Positions 25,410 to 34,113 of a stretch of DNA of 64,000 bases are shown piece by piece. The number at the start of each line of letters is the position of its first letter. Within the stretch, counting starts at the first letter, position 1. The position numbers and the translations under genes are program-made. The notes below the pieces were generated by a model that was not told where the DNA came from, made no database searches, and worked only from the letters and a program-made list of their open reading frames with translations. Source of the stretch: Paraburkholderia panacisoli. GTDB lineage: Bacteria; Pseudomonadota; Gammaproteobacteria; Burkholderiales; Burkholderiaceae. The stretch is from contig NZ_VTUZ01000006.1 in assembly GCF_008369935.1 (NCBI RefSeq), positions 295,002-359,001 on the forward strand, read 5' to 3'.

Positions 25410-26852
25410 TCAGTGGGCAGGCGACGCTGGAGTTTTCTTTATACGCGTCACTCCGTCGGGTGCTACCGGCCGTCCGCTTGGATCAGTCAACGACAAGTGG
25501 ACATGATTGGGGACGCCTGCGGGATAGTCTACATGGAGGTCCTGTGCATAACCGATAATCGTCTCCCCCGCCTTAACCGGGTATCGCTTTGAAATGCCAT
25601 CGGGAGCTACGCCTTTCGAAAACGAGTCAAGTATCGCTTTTGAGGGTTGCACGTAAAAGATAGACGCTTCATAGCCCGCGGAGTTCTTGATCAATAGGCC
25701 GGTCATATGAGGACGCCCGGGATTCTTAGGCCTCTCCACCCATCCATTCATCGGCGAGTAAATCGGATCCCCTGGCTTGGTCAAGAAATCTACGCCAGCG
25801 TGAAAACGCAGGCCACCTCCGCTTGTTGCAGGTCGTGTTGCAAGGAACCCCCCGCAACCTTCGTGGCCGCACTGACGAACCGCTCCGGATTGCGTCGGCG
25901 GCTTCAACTCTTTGGCGGCATCCGGCCAAGCCTCGCCAATTACGGTATCCGGTGGAACGAATCGGCGGATACCATAAACGTCATTATCCTCGTACTCCCA
26001 CGTTTCTATCGGTACCTGTCGTAGATAATCTGCACCTTTTATCAGTTCAGCTGTCTTCGGATCCCCGGAAGTCTCATTGCCGTGATATCTCTCGTCTGGC
26101 TTCGCCGGATCGTAGGTATATGGGCCCTTTTCATCGACGCCCGCGCCAACGCTGACCCCGCAACCTGCAGATCCGCTGTCTGAGCCGCCCGCAGTAAAAA
26201 GGCTGCAGAGTCCTTTCTCTATCTCGGTTCCTTTTTTGTTGGCAAACTTCCCGATCTCGCCACCTAGATGTTCAACTCCTCCACCTACCGCTATTGCTCC
26301 TTTGTTTATTTCGATGCCTGATTTATGAAGAAATTTGCCCACGCTTCCGCGGATCAGGGGCTTTCCCTCAGCCAAACGTACTACACCCGGCTGCATACCT
26401 GCAGCAGCCGCAACTCCCAGCACTAGGAGCACCAACGCCGGAGTAGGCGGTTTTCGCCCACCTCCAAAACACTCTTTCGTAGGAGACGTGTAGACCATTG
26501 CAATAATGGCCCCGGATATTAGTGATCCTAGAGCGTCGAGGAGATCGCTCCATCCCGCGCTTGCATACGGTCCTAACAGGGGAAGCAAGACTACGCCAAG
26601 ACAAGTCGAAGCGACGTAAAACGCACGCGCGTAGGGAACGGCGAAGTAGAGTGCTGCACTGGAACAGAACGAGGACACGATGTAAAAGATGCCTAGCCAA
26701 GCAGCTAAACGAGTGGCACCGTCAATGCCTTCCCTATCTGTGTCGAAAGCTACGAGTGCAGGCGGAAGCAAGTCTTCCGTGAATGCCGACGTTGCCAGCC
26801 CCCCGGCGAAAACAATGACCTCGGCGATTAGCAGGCGCCGAACCCGCCGCAT
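25410..26852 (-). CDS. Membrane protein with C-terminal M23 peptidase domain
   Basis: A 480-residue fusion. The N-terminal ~155 residues carry four or five membrane segments (for example LIAEVIVFAGGLATSAF, AAWLGIFYIVSSFCSSA, LVLLVLGVAAAAGM). A Gly/Lys-rich linker leads to a LytM-type M23 domain at the end: FHAGVDFLTKPGDPIYSP supplies the first His and Asp, and NHVHLSLTDP the last HxH. Such domains cut peptidoglycan cross-bridges or regulate amidases. The multi-span anchor is unusual for M23 proteins. GC is lower than in flanking core genes. I prefer the Met of MRRVRRLL at 26852; a start at 26894 is also open. A role in wall opening for DNA entry or phage defence is speculative. Confidence 0.8.
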   Translation of the reverse strand: MRRVRRLLIAEVIVFAGGLATSAFTEDLLPPALVAFDTDREGIDGATRLAAWLGIFYIVSSFCSSAALYFAVPYARAFYVASTCLGVVLLPLLGPYASAGWSDLLDALGSLISGAIIAMVYTSPTKECFGGGRKPPTPALVLLVLGVAAAAGMQPGVVRLAEGKPLIRGSVGKFLHKSGIEINKGAIAVGGGVEHLGGEIGKFANKKGTEIEKGLCSLFTAGGSDSGSAGCGVSVGAGVDEKGPYTYDPAKPDERYHGNETSGDPKTAELIKGADYLRQVPIETWEYEDNDVYGIRRFVPPDTVIGEAWPDAAKELKPPTQSGAVRQCGHEGCGGFLATRPATSGGGLRFHAGVDFLTKPGDPIYSPMNGWVERPKNPGRPHMTGLLIKNSAGYEASIFYVQPSKAILDSFSKGVAPDGISKRYPVKAGETIIGYAQDLHVDYPAGVPNHVHLSLTDPSGRPVAPDGVTRIKKTPASPAH

Positions 26853-27337
26853 CTGCGGCGTTCTCGTTTTGCCGACACAGTGCATATTCAACATCGAGTT
26901 CGACCGAAGTCACGCAAAGCAAGTATAGGTGACAAGAGCGTTCACAGAGGAAGTACTCAGTAAGTGTCAATGCATGCCGGCCGAGCGTCCTAGCTGTCAC
27001 AGCGACCAGTGCGTTCTGAGCTGGCCGAGGCCCGGGAGTGGATCGCCAGCGGTCTCGTGCTGTGGTGCCGAGATGGCGCAGATCTCCGCGGAGCGATACC
27101 AGATACCGGACGCGGCGAGAGTCGTCCGCACCAACGACCGGTACTGTGCGAACTACGACGCCCGAATGTCGGCTGTACGATGCCAGCGAATGACTCTAGA
27201 TGGCCGCGACTCGCCTGTCGCTGCAACCGGACTGCTTCAAACGACCCAGATGACGCTGCGCTGCGCTTGCATCTAACGGCGAAGAACCTATCCTTCCTTT
27301 CGGGAGCGGCCTGGTTCGCGAACAGAGAGACTGCCCA
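26853..27337. other. Intergenic region
   Basis: About 480 bases between divergent genes; it should hold the promoters for the M23 gene (minus) and the hypothetical gene at 27338 (plus). No repeat or RNA was recognised. Confidence 0.45.
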
Positions 27338-27850
27338 GTGAAAACTTCATTACTTTCGTTTGAAATCAAAACTCCCGTCGATATGCTTGAAAAGGCTAAG
27401 CGTGAACTGCGCCGGTTGCGGGCCGCCGAGTCATCTCCGGACGACAACGATCTTATAAGTGATCATGGGATGAATTTCGCCATTACCGTGTGGCACGTTG
27501 CGGATTGGGTATGGAAAAAGTTTAATCCCAACAATTGCGGGAATCTGAAGGATCTCGGGTTGCATACTTTCAATGATTTGCACAGCCTTATCAGGCAAGA
27601 ATCCGACGCACTGGCTATCTGCTTTGAGATTGCGACAGGTTCGAAGCACCTAACACTGGACAAGGATTCGAGTTACCAGCGGCGCGTGCAAGTCACCGAT
27701 ATCAGTGCCAGAGCTGCAACAGCGATGGCACTGTCGAGGAGCGTTCTGAAAGTCGAGCTATTAAGCGGCGACCGAAAGCGAGCAGACGAAGTATTCACAG
27801 CTGCGATCGCTTATTGGGATACGTTTTTCAAGAAATTCAACATTTCCTAG
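27338..27850 (+). CDS. Hypothetical protein, low GC
   Basis: A 170-residue soluble protein starting at GTG 27338. It is helical and charged (VDMLEKAKRELRRLRAAE) with a Trp-rich middle (ITVWHVADWVWKKFNPNN) and ends DTFFKKFNIS. No catalytic motif or membrane segment is seen. Base composition and codon use are poorer in G/C than neighbours, a sign of transfer. I do not recognise the family. Lone genes of this size in islands are often defence or toxin-related, but nothing here proves it. Confidence 0.6.
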   Translation: MKTSLLSFEIKTPVDMLEKAKRELRRLRAAESSPDDNDLISDHGMNFAITVWHVADWVWKKFNPNNCGNLKDLGLHTFNDLHSLIRQESDALAICFEIATGSKHLTLDKDSSYQRRVQVTDISARAATAMALSRSVLKVELLSGDRKRADEVFTAAIAYWDTFFKKFNIS

Positions 27851-28314
27851 CGCTGCCGTCGGACGTCGGCAGCGCGACACTAGCGGCCAGCGTGCCCCGA
27901 TAGCTCACGCTGGAGGTCTGTGCAGCCATCCACAGCGAGCGCTGTGGCCTGCTGCGCTGGACCGGCTCACCGGTCTGAAAATCGAGGTCCAGCAGGCGAA
28001 GCAGCGCATTCGGGTCGGCCGGATCACTGGCAACCGCAAGCTGCACCGCTTTCAGAAGCGGCAGTCCGAGCGCCTCGCACCGCGCTAGGATCTTCCGGTC
28101 ATCCGGCCGCGTGGTCCCCTGTAATCGCCTGTTCACTGGCGACAGGGAGGTTGTCTCTGACAGCCGGGAGGCTGTTGCCTCCCTCACCTGTGTCGGTGCG
28201 CGAACCGACGTCCCTGTCCGGCATGCCTGCCCGGTGACCAGACGTCGCCGGCACGGAGGCCAGCGAATCGAGTGAGGCGAGGAAATCGGGCCGCAGGTCT
28301 TTGTCGTGTGTCAT
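27837..28314 (-). pseudogene. Hypothetical gene, probably frameshifted
   Basis: Two overlapping minus-strand frames look coding. One runs from an ATG at 28314 (MTHDKDLRPDFLASLDSLAS) to a stop at 28099. The other is in the next frame (RPDDRKILARCEALGLPLLK, then AVQLAVASDPADPNALLRLL) and ends at 27837. A single frame change near 28100 would join them into one protein of about 160 residues. No family is recognised. The second frame could instead start by itself at 28187. Confidence 0.4.
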
Positions 28315-28403
28315 GGCCGGGCTTCGAAGAGGGCTGGTTGCGAGCAGGCAGTGTAGCGAAAGGGCGGCACGCTGCGGTGGCGTTTGCCGGATGTCGCGCG
28401 AGG

Positions 28404-28424
28404 GCGTGGGCCATACCCCGATAG
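28404..28424 (+). repeat. Inverted/iteron-like repeat, copy A
   Basis: The sequence GCGTGGGCCATACCCCGATA plus G matches the reverse complement of 28690-28710 at 20 of 21 positions. A weaker direct copy (ATGGGCGATGTCCCGATAC) follows at 28426, one 20-base period on. Confidence 0.6.
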
Positions 28425-28689
28425 CATGGGCGATGTCCCGATACCCACACACGGAAAACAGGCGTGAAACCGCCAGATCTGAACGGTCCGTCTGGCTGTG
28501 AAGCGCAGTCTGGCAGGGGTTTTCAGGCTGAATCGCAATTTTAGGCGGAAAGATTGCGTGCATGTCGGGCCAACGCTCAGGTTCAAGCCGGACGGCTGAC
28601 GGAAGCCTCAAGGACCACCAGGGATTTGGCCTGAAAGCCCCAGCTGGCAGGGTTTTGGTGCGTTCGGCCGGATTGGCAAGGCCGGGTCA

Positions 28690-28710
28690 CTATCGGGGTA
28701 TCGCCCACGC
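28690..28710 (-). repeat. Inverted/iteron-like repeat, copy B
   Basis: Inverted partner of 28404-28424 with one mismatch, 265 bases away. Repeats of this length and arrangement can be binding sites of plasmid control or relaxosome proteins. Confidence 0.6.
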
Positions 28711-28774
28711 TCCTGATGTTTCGTGGGCGCGGGGCCGGCATCCGTCAACCTTTGCTGCCACGGTGCCGGATGTC

Positions 28775-29767
28775 TCAGCGGGTCTTGCGTCGTCCAATGA
28801 TCGTTGTGTCGAATTCAACAAAGTCGCCGCTGGTTCTGCCCACAGACGGCGGCACCGCGGGCTTCCATTCCCTCCGGTTCATCATTTCCGTCCCTTTCTC
28901 GAGACAGGGTGATCCCGCGGCATCGCGGTATTCCAGCCGTCCGACAAACAGGCGTTGGGCGCGGGTAAGCATCAGGGCGGGAATCGCCGGGTGTTCGAGC
29001 AGGGCATCGGACAGCGCCTCAGGCGGTAAGCCATCGAGAACTTCAATCTGGGCCTCACTCGGGGCTGTGAGGCAGTGAGGCGAACCGGGTGCGCCTGCCG
29101 CACGGAGCGGCTGGTGCGCCTGCCTTGCGGCCCTCGTGGCGCGCGAAGGTGCGGCAGGGGCGGCGACCGGCGCAACAACCGCAACCACCGGCGGTTGGGG
29201 TTTGCAGTGCGCGGGTGCGCTGGCCGGGGATAGCTCCGGTCCTGTCGACGGTTCGGGCGACCGCGGCGGCGCCGCGGCTTCCCGTGTTGCTGGCGCCGGG
29301 GCCACCGTGGCTCCGCCTGCTGTGGTATCGAACGTAGCAAATGCCCTGATCGCCGCGGCCGCTCCGGTGTTTTCCTCTGCGGTCACGGCGCTCCGGACAG
29401 CCGTTTTTGCTGCGCGAAGTTGCGCGAGGTCGACGTTTGCGGCTTTTCCCGCGCCCTTCATGACCCTGTCCAGCTTCCTGAGGTACTGCTCACACTCACC
29501 ACGCATCTCGAGCAGGCATTTGCTGTAGTACGTCCGTAGTGTCGTAAGCGCGATTGGAAAGCCTGCCTGGTGGAGGAGCCGATGAAGCTGCCGGAAAGAC
29601 ATGCCGTGTTGCCGCATGACATACAGCTTCGGCATCGTTTTTCTGAACACCGTCCGATAGCTGTATTCCTCAGGCTCAACGGCCACCGCCGCTACTTCAA
29701 GGACGATGCCGATCGCGTGCATGTCGATCAGGCCGATTTTTCTCGTCGGTTTTCTGATTACCGTCAT
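28775..29767 (-). CDS. Mobilization-region HTH protein with Pro/Ala-rich linker
   Basis: A 330-residue protein. The N-terminal ~120 residues look like a DNA-binding helical domain (GMSFRQLHRLLHQAGFPIAL then TTLRTYYSKCLLEM resembles a helix-turn-helix). A long Ala/Pro linker follows (about 165-235), then a C-terminal helical part (PPEALSDALLEHPAIPALML). I chose the ATG at 29767 (MTVIRKPTRK). It is divergent from the relaxosome genes and is often the arrangement of plasmid-mobilization accessory or partition-like proteins. The family is not certain. Confidence 0.6.
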   Translation of the reverse strand: MTVIRKPTRKIGLIDMHAIGIVLEVAAVAVEPEEYSYRTVFRKTMPKLYVMRQHGMSFRQLHRLLHQAGFPIALTTLRTYYSKCLLEMRGECEQYLRKLDRVMKGAGKAANVDLAQLRAAKTAVRSAVTAEENTGAAAAIRAFATFDTTAGGATVAPAPATREAAAPPRSPEPSTGPELSPASAPAHCKPQPPVVAVVAPVAAPAAPSRATRAARQAHQPLRAAGAPGSPHCLTAPSEAQIEVLDGLPPEALSDALLEHPAIPALMLTRAQRLFVGRLEYRDAAGSPCLEKGTEMMNRREWKPAVPPSVGRTSGDFVEFDTTIIGRRKTR

Positions 29768-30385
29768 GGTTGTCTCTTTGAAGTGAATTGGTCTCGCGCC
29801 TGTCTGCCCGCTCTGCAAAATATCATTCACCTGGCGGTTCTTTCAAAAAACAAGGCAACAAATGATGCATCAAACATCTTCAACGCGATGAATAGCAACG
29901 ATGTTTCGACGCCTTCGAGCATCAACATCGTCCTTGAACCGTCTTTAAAGCATGTGAAGAATGAATAACGCGTGCATAAACTGGTGCGTCTGTTAATGCA
30001 CTAGTAATGTATAACTGGTGCATAAATAACCGGTAGGTTATTCATCATTATGCTTGAGTTGAATCATGTATCACTGGCCGGTTTATCCAACCGCCGTCGA
30101 CAGACTATAACGAACCCGCCACCGGTCCGCCTTTTGTTAATATACATCTAATGTCATATTCATCTCCATTCCATCTTCATTTAATCTACAATCTGAACCC
30201 TGAAACCTAGGACAGGATGCCGGGCGTGGCCACAAATTTCATTTGCGGCCCCACCGGCCCGGTGACTAGATCGCTGCGCGCCCCGTCGCCACCGGCCCTC
30301 CCGGGGAACCTCAGGGCTGCGCCCCGAGACCCGCACCTGAAAACAAACCTGAAAACAAGTTAGCGCACTTTGCGCCCGATCAGAG
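29768..30385. promoter_or_regulatory. Candidate oriT / divergent promoter region
   Basis: A 618-base non-coding stretch between the divergent HTH gene and the relaxosome operon. The part 29850-30180 is much richer in A and T than its surroundings. It has a 7-bp-stem hairpin (30025-30042) and a near-repeated ATAA(A)CTGGTGC at 29976-29987 and 30011-30021. oriT sites lie next to their relaxase genes, have AT-rich nick regions and inverted repeats, and all of this fits here. The nick site itself cannot be located by eye. Confidence 0.5.
30025..30042. repeat. Hairpin in the candidate oriT
   Basis: AATAACC (30025-30031) and GGTTATT (30036-30042) form a perfect 7-bp stem with a GGTA loop, inside the AT-rich region. 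Confidence 0.65.
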
Positions 30386-30712
30386 ATGAAAACCAGGCCG
30401 ACCTTAAACTCCGGTAACGACAACGCGACGATTACAAAAAAATTCCGGCTTACACTGGTAGATGCAGCGGGAATCGAAGTCCGGGCATCCGTAGCAGGAT
30501 TGACGTTTTCAGAATATGTTCGCCGCTGCGCGCTCGGGCGTCGTATTGACGTTCAATACAATGCCGATGTTATTCTGGTGCTGACACGTATTGCAGACCG
30601 TGTCGATGCATTGCGAAACGGGATTCAGGAAAATCCGGGCTCGACGTTGAATGACGAGGTTTTCAGGGCGTTTGTCAACGAATGCATCGAAACGATGCAG
30701 CGGGCTGTTTGA
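30386..30712 (+). CDS. Relaxosome accessory protein (MobC/NikA-like)
   Basis: A 108-residue protein of the plasmid-mobilization relaxosome type. The central AGLTFSEYVRRCALGRRI is typical of NikA/MobC-like ribbon-helix-helix proteins, which bind oriT and recruit the relaxase. The C-terminal helix (ILVLTRIADRVDALRNGI) fits dimer or relaxase contact. It lies 2 bases before the relaxase start, so the two are co-transcribed and probably coupled. Confidence 0.8.
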   Translation: MKTRPTLNSGNDNATITKKFRLTLVDAAGIEVRASVAGLTFSEYVRRCALGRRIDVQYNADVILVLTRIADRVDALRNGIQENPGSTLNDEVFRAFVNECIETMQRAV

Positions 30713-30714
30713 CA

Positions 30715-32832
30715 ATGATTGTCAAAGAGGTCCCGAATCGACATGACGGAAAATCCGATTTCGGAGAACTCGCGCGGTATATCACGGGTGGAATCAGTGC
30801 CGATGAACATGCGCGGGCGGTGCGTGAGCGTCCCGGGTTTGGGCCGCTCACGGAATACGTTGCACAGGCTCACGGTCAGGCGGGGCAGGACAAATGCGTG
30901 GCCGTGTCATTACACCGGATCCGTTCGGTTGCCACCGCCGCCGCCCAGTTTCATAGCGTCGCGATGCGCAATCCCAATGTCGAAAACCCGGTGGTCCACC
31001 TCATCGTGAGCTGGCCAGAGCATGAACGGCCGTCGTACGACGCAATCTTTGCGGCCGGGCGCGATGTGCTGAAAGCGCTGAACCTGCATGAGCACCAGTC
31101 GCTCATGGCGATCCACAACGACACCGACAATCTTCACTGTCACATCGAGGTCAGCCGCGTTCATCCCGATACCTATAAATCGCAGCATCTGCCGTGGATG
31201 CATCGAACCCTGCACCGGGCCGCGCGCGAGATCGAGATCAGGAACGGGTGGTTTCACGATGACGGTCTGTTTGTCGTGCAGACCCGGCCGGATGGGAAAA
31301 AAATCGTGGTTCCCAAGACTTCCTGGCGGGACGCACCGGACGTCGACCGTTCGCTTCGCGGGGAGAAGGCGCGTCGCATGGCGGCCTGGTCGGACAAGCC
31401 CAGTCTGGTTGAATATTGCCGGGAGATGGTCAGGGACGAGATGGCGCACCTGCTTGATGCTGCGGCAGGATGGGACGCCGTGCATCAGCTGCTCGGGGAA
31501 CACGGCATGCGTGTCCGCAAAACGGGCGCCGGATCCTTCCAGCTCGATGCAATCAACGAAACCGGCGGGACGATCCGTTTGCCCGTCAGCCAGGCGTTGC
31601 GGGGCATCAGACTGGGTGAGGCCGAGCAGGTGATTGGCCCCTTCACGCCAGACCGCACAGCGCTCACGACGACCGTCAAACCACCGATGTCAGACAGGCG
31701 CAAGGAAGGCAGTACCCCGCCGAAACGTGATCCATTCAGACGCGAGGCGAGGCGCTTGGAGCGGGCCGCGGAACGCTCCGCGCTGATCGAGCGCTATCGG
31801 GCGGCGCAGGAGGCAGCAAAGGCCGCCCGATCCACTACCGAGGCACAGTTAGCGGAGGTGGCTGCATGGTGCAAGGCAAAGACTGATGCGCTGCGTGTGG
31901 AAACGGCTGCTGAAAAAAAAGCGCTGCTCCAGGACGAGCCAGACTCGCACGAACGGAGACTCCGCCGCAGGAATTTGACCATTAATGCCCGTTTAGACCG
32001 ATGGCTTGTCAACGCGGAGGCCCAGGCACGACGCGAGGCCATACTCGTATCGCGTCCGGCTCCGCTTGCATGGAGAACATGGCTTGAAGCTGAAGCGCAG
32101 GCGGGGGATCTAGCAGCGCTCAAAGCGCTGCGGGGTCTGGTGTATGACGCGGGACGCAGGAGCCGCAAACAGGCGCGCGCCGATTCGTGCGTGGACGTGA
32201 ACGCCGTCACTTCCTTGCAGGGCGACGACGACGCTGATGCAGTACTGGCGGGTTTGCTTGCGCACGAAAAGGAAGAGGCGTCGATCCGATTGGCTCAATC
32301 TGGGCGCATACGCGCAGAACAGGCTGATGCACTGCTGCAGCGGATTCGCGGGTTGACGTGGCGGGTGACGAATAACGGCAATGTCGAATATCGACGCGCC
32401 ACAGGTGAGCCGGTATTCGTCGACAGAGGCAACCGGTTGGCGTTCGATCGCAAGACAGTCACCGACCAGGATCTTGCGTTGACGATGTTGCATGCGCGCG
32501 AGAAGTGGGGGCGCTCGATCGTATTGACGGGGGGCGATGCAATTTTCGTGGAGCGCATGGTCAAGGCGGCCGTCAATGCTGGCATGACCGTCCGGAACCG
32601 TGAGCTGCAGCCGGTGCAGGCTCGTTACATCGCCCTGCAGGCGCGAAACGGGAAAATCCCTGTCGTGCGGAACGAGGCATCGGAGCGTCCCGACGTGCCC
32701 GGGGTCGTACCGGTCAACCCACAAACACTGATCGCGCAACCGGAATCAGCACCCGTCGAACTTAGTCCAGCTGCATCATCGGGAGCGACACCAATCAAAA
32801 CTGTCCGAAAGGGAAGAGGGCGTCGAGGGTAG
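30715..32832 (+). CDS. MOBP-type relaxase with C-terminal LPD7-like domain
   Basis: A 705-residue relaxase/mobilization protein. The N-terminal ~250 residues form the relaxase fold: early Tyr in ELARYITG (candidate nucleophile), then HEHQSLMAIHNDTDNLHCHI with the metal-binding HxDTDNxHxH motif (about 130-145). The middle (about 335-480) is coiled and basic. The C-terminal part (about 540-640, WRVTNNGNVEYRRATGEPVF) resembles the LPD7 domain found at the ends of TraI-like proteins. It nicks one strand at oriT and leads it to the recipient. I chose the ATG at 30715, just after the MobC-like stop; an ATG at 30682 lies inside that gene. Confidence 0.9.
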   Translation: MIVKEVPNRHDGKSDFGELARYITGGISADEHARAVRERPGFGPLTEYVAQAHGQAGQDKCVAVSLHRIRSVATAAAQFHSVAMRNPNVENPVVHLIVSWPEHERPSYDAIFAAGRDVLKALNLHEHQSLMAIHNDTDNLHCHIEVSRVHPDTYKSQHLPWMHRTLHRAAREIEIRNGWFHDDGLFVVQTRPDGKKIVVPKTSWRDAPDVDRSLRGEKARRMAAWSDKPSLVEYCREMVRDEMAHLLDAAAGWDAVHQLLGEHGMRVRKTGAGSFQLDAINETGGTIRLPVSQALRGIRLGEAEQVIGPFTPDRTALTTTVKPPMSDRRKEGSTPPKRDPFRREARRLERAAERSALIERYRAAQEAAKAARSTTEAQLAEVAAWCKAKTDALRVETAAEKKALLQDEPDSHERRLRRRNLTINARLDRWLVNAEAQARREAILVSRPAPLAWRTWLEAEAQAGDLAALKALRGLVYDAGRRSRKQARADSCVDVNAVTSLQGDDDADAVLAGLLAHEKEEASIRLAQSGRIRAEQADALLQRIRGLTWRVTNNGNVEYRRATGEPVFVDRGNRLAFDRKTVTDQDLALTMLHAREKWGRSIVLTGGDAIFVERMVKAAVNAGMTVRNRELQPVQARYIALQARNGKIPVVRNEASERPDVPGVVPVNPQTLIAQPESAPVELSPAASSGATPIKTVRKGRGRRG

Positions 32833-33174
32833 CGGAGGAGCTAAAGGTTTGCTTCGACGCAGGACGGCTGGTCTAGCTGGCGCCCGGACAGATGTCTGTT
32901 GGCTGCCGTTCACGATCGAGCAGGGGGAGCAGATCCCCGACACGGTCTCTATCCGATGTGGCAAGCGTCGACAGTGCGACAAGCGGGACCGGATGAGCCT
33001 AGAGAGCAACAGCAAGCTGGGCCAGCTTGTCGAGCTTTTGCGATTTTAAGTTGCGTTTGAGAGTGCTCAGAGAGGTGCGGCGGAAATGTCGGAAAGTCTT
33101 CTTAAGTCAGGCCACGTGCCTTGCGCACGAACGCCTTTTCCGATACGCATCTACTGCGTCAATCGAGACTTTGC
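32833..33174. other. Intergenic region downstream of the relaxase
   Basis: About 340 bases with no supported gene. It leads into the CCCCAAAA repeats at 33175. Confidence 0.45.
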
Positions 33175-33310
33175 CCCCAAAAATTTTGACCTTATCTCAT
33201 TCGCTGGGCACCCGCTTCTGCCGTGATTTCAACGAGTTGCGGAGGGTTTTCCCCCTCTCCCCAAAAGTTTTGACCTTTCCCCAAAAAGGCTGACCCTTTA
33301 GCCCCAAAAC
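33175..33310 (+). repeat. Iteron-like CCCCAAAA repeats
   Basis: Copies start at 33175 (CCCCAAAAATTTTGACCTT), 33259 (CCCCAAAAGTTTTGACCTTT), 33279 (CCCCAAAAAGGCTGACCCTT) and 33302 (CCCCAAAAC, partial). The last three follow each other at 20-23 base spacing, two turns of the helix. Such spacing is typical of iterons bound by plasmid replication or partition proteins. They lie just upstream of a short gene at 33347. Confidence 0.6.
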
Positions 33311-33346
33311 ATCATCAAACAATTAACTATTTTTTTGGAGTAAAAA

Positions 33347-33445
33347 ATGGGCAAAGCTGTTGCTGCATCCGAGCTCCTTGGGAAAGGCGTCGATGACCTG
33401 ATTTCAAATACCTCAGCAGCATCGGGAAGTGTACATCACCCCTGA
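33347..33445 (+). CDS. Short gene or N-terminal fragment behind the iterons
   Basis: ATG 33347 with GGAG 6 bases upstream encodes 32 residues (GKAVAASELLGKGVDDLISN then TSAASGSVHHP). The good ribosome site and helical start look like the beginning of a longer protein, perhaps a replication or partition protein, cut off by a deletion. No family can be assigned from so few residues. Confidence 0.4.
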   Translation: MGKAVAASELLGKGVDDLISNTSAASGSVHHP

Positions 33446-33509
33446 CGCGCGAACATGTAAGTGTCGCTTGTCACTTGCCAAATGCGACGGTTGGCGTTAT
33501 CGTTTGCTG

Positions 33510-33815
33510 ATGGCCGATCCCGATTTTTCTCATCCAGGCGAACTGGTTCGCCAGCAGTGTCTAGAGCGCTTCGAGCTGACCGTTACCGATGGCGCACGCG
33601 TGCTGGGTGTCAGCCGGCAGGCGCTGACGAACCTGATCACCGGCAAGGCTGGCATCTCACCTGAAATGGCACTGCGGCTCGATCTAGCATTCGGTGGTGG
33701 TGCAGAAACCTGGCTTCAGCGGCAACTGTTGCATGACCTTGCGCAGGCGCGCAGGCGGCTCGCCGAACTGAATGTCGTGCCGATTGCATCGGAGCGGCAA
33801 CCGGCGCTTTTCTAG
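33510..33815 (+). CDS. higA: HigA-family antitoxin, orphan
   Basis: A 101-residue Xre-type protein of the HigA antitoxin family. The start FSHPGELVRQQCLERFELTV is diagnostic, and the HTH follows (GARVLGVSRQALTNLITGKA, then GISPEMALRL). The end holds an amphipathic helix (LHDLAQARRRLAELN). HigA normally lies after a small HigB RNase toxin gene, but here no HigB-like frame is visible upstream, so it is an orphan or a pure transcription factor. I chose the ATG at 33510. The sequence around 33465-33490 holds an inverted GTCGC...GCGAC, which may be its operator. Confidence 0.8.
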   Translation: MADPDFSHPGELVRQQCLERFELTVTDGARVLGVSRQALTNLITGKAGISPEMALRLDLAFGGGAETWLQRQLLHDLAQARRRLAELNVVPIASERQPALF

Positions 33816-33874
33816 CCCTCCTTTCTCAAGAAGAGGGATGTCGGTTTTTAATCCGAAAAACTTAGGACTTCTAT

Positions 33875-34078
33875 ATGGCATTGTTACCTAGACTGACCGA
33901 TGACCACGTGAAGGGGCTCTTTGACGCAGCCCGGAAACCGGGAGACGTGGTGATGCCCTGCGAGCAGTGCGGGGCGATGCCGGCAATCAGGGTGAACCTG
34001 ACCGGCGAGGTCAAGCGGCTCTGCGCGGAGTGTAACCGACGCTACTATGCGAGCAACTGGGAGATCTGGGCGAGCTGA
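33875..34078 (+). CDS. Small zinc-ribbon protein
   Basis: A 67-residue protein with two Cys pairs, CEQCGAM and CAECNRRYY (about residues 29-53), which form a likely zinc ribbon. AGGA lies about 8 bases upstream of the ATG. The rest is helical and charged. Such proteins bind nucleic acid or act as adaptors. It is followed 35 bases later by an exonuclease gene on the same strand, so joint action is possible. Confidence 0.6.
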   Translation: MALLPRLTDDHVKGLFDAARKPGDVVMPCEQCGAMPAIRVNLTGEVKRLCAECNRRYYASNWEIWAS

Positions 34079-34113
34079 AGGGCACCTGTACTGAACGCAC
34101 ATGGACAAAATCG

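Larger units (their letters stand above)
28315..28774. other. Repeat-bearing stretch beside the mobilization block
   Basis: About 460 bases without a supported gene. It holds one 21-bp repeat in opposite orientation at 28404-28424 and 28690-28710 and a degenerate direct copy at 28426-28444. It may be a regulatory or origin region. Confidence 0.5.

Noticed and set aside
33175..33310. CRISPR array
   Set aside because: Too few copies, repeats adjoin without unique spacers, and no cas gene is present.
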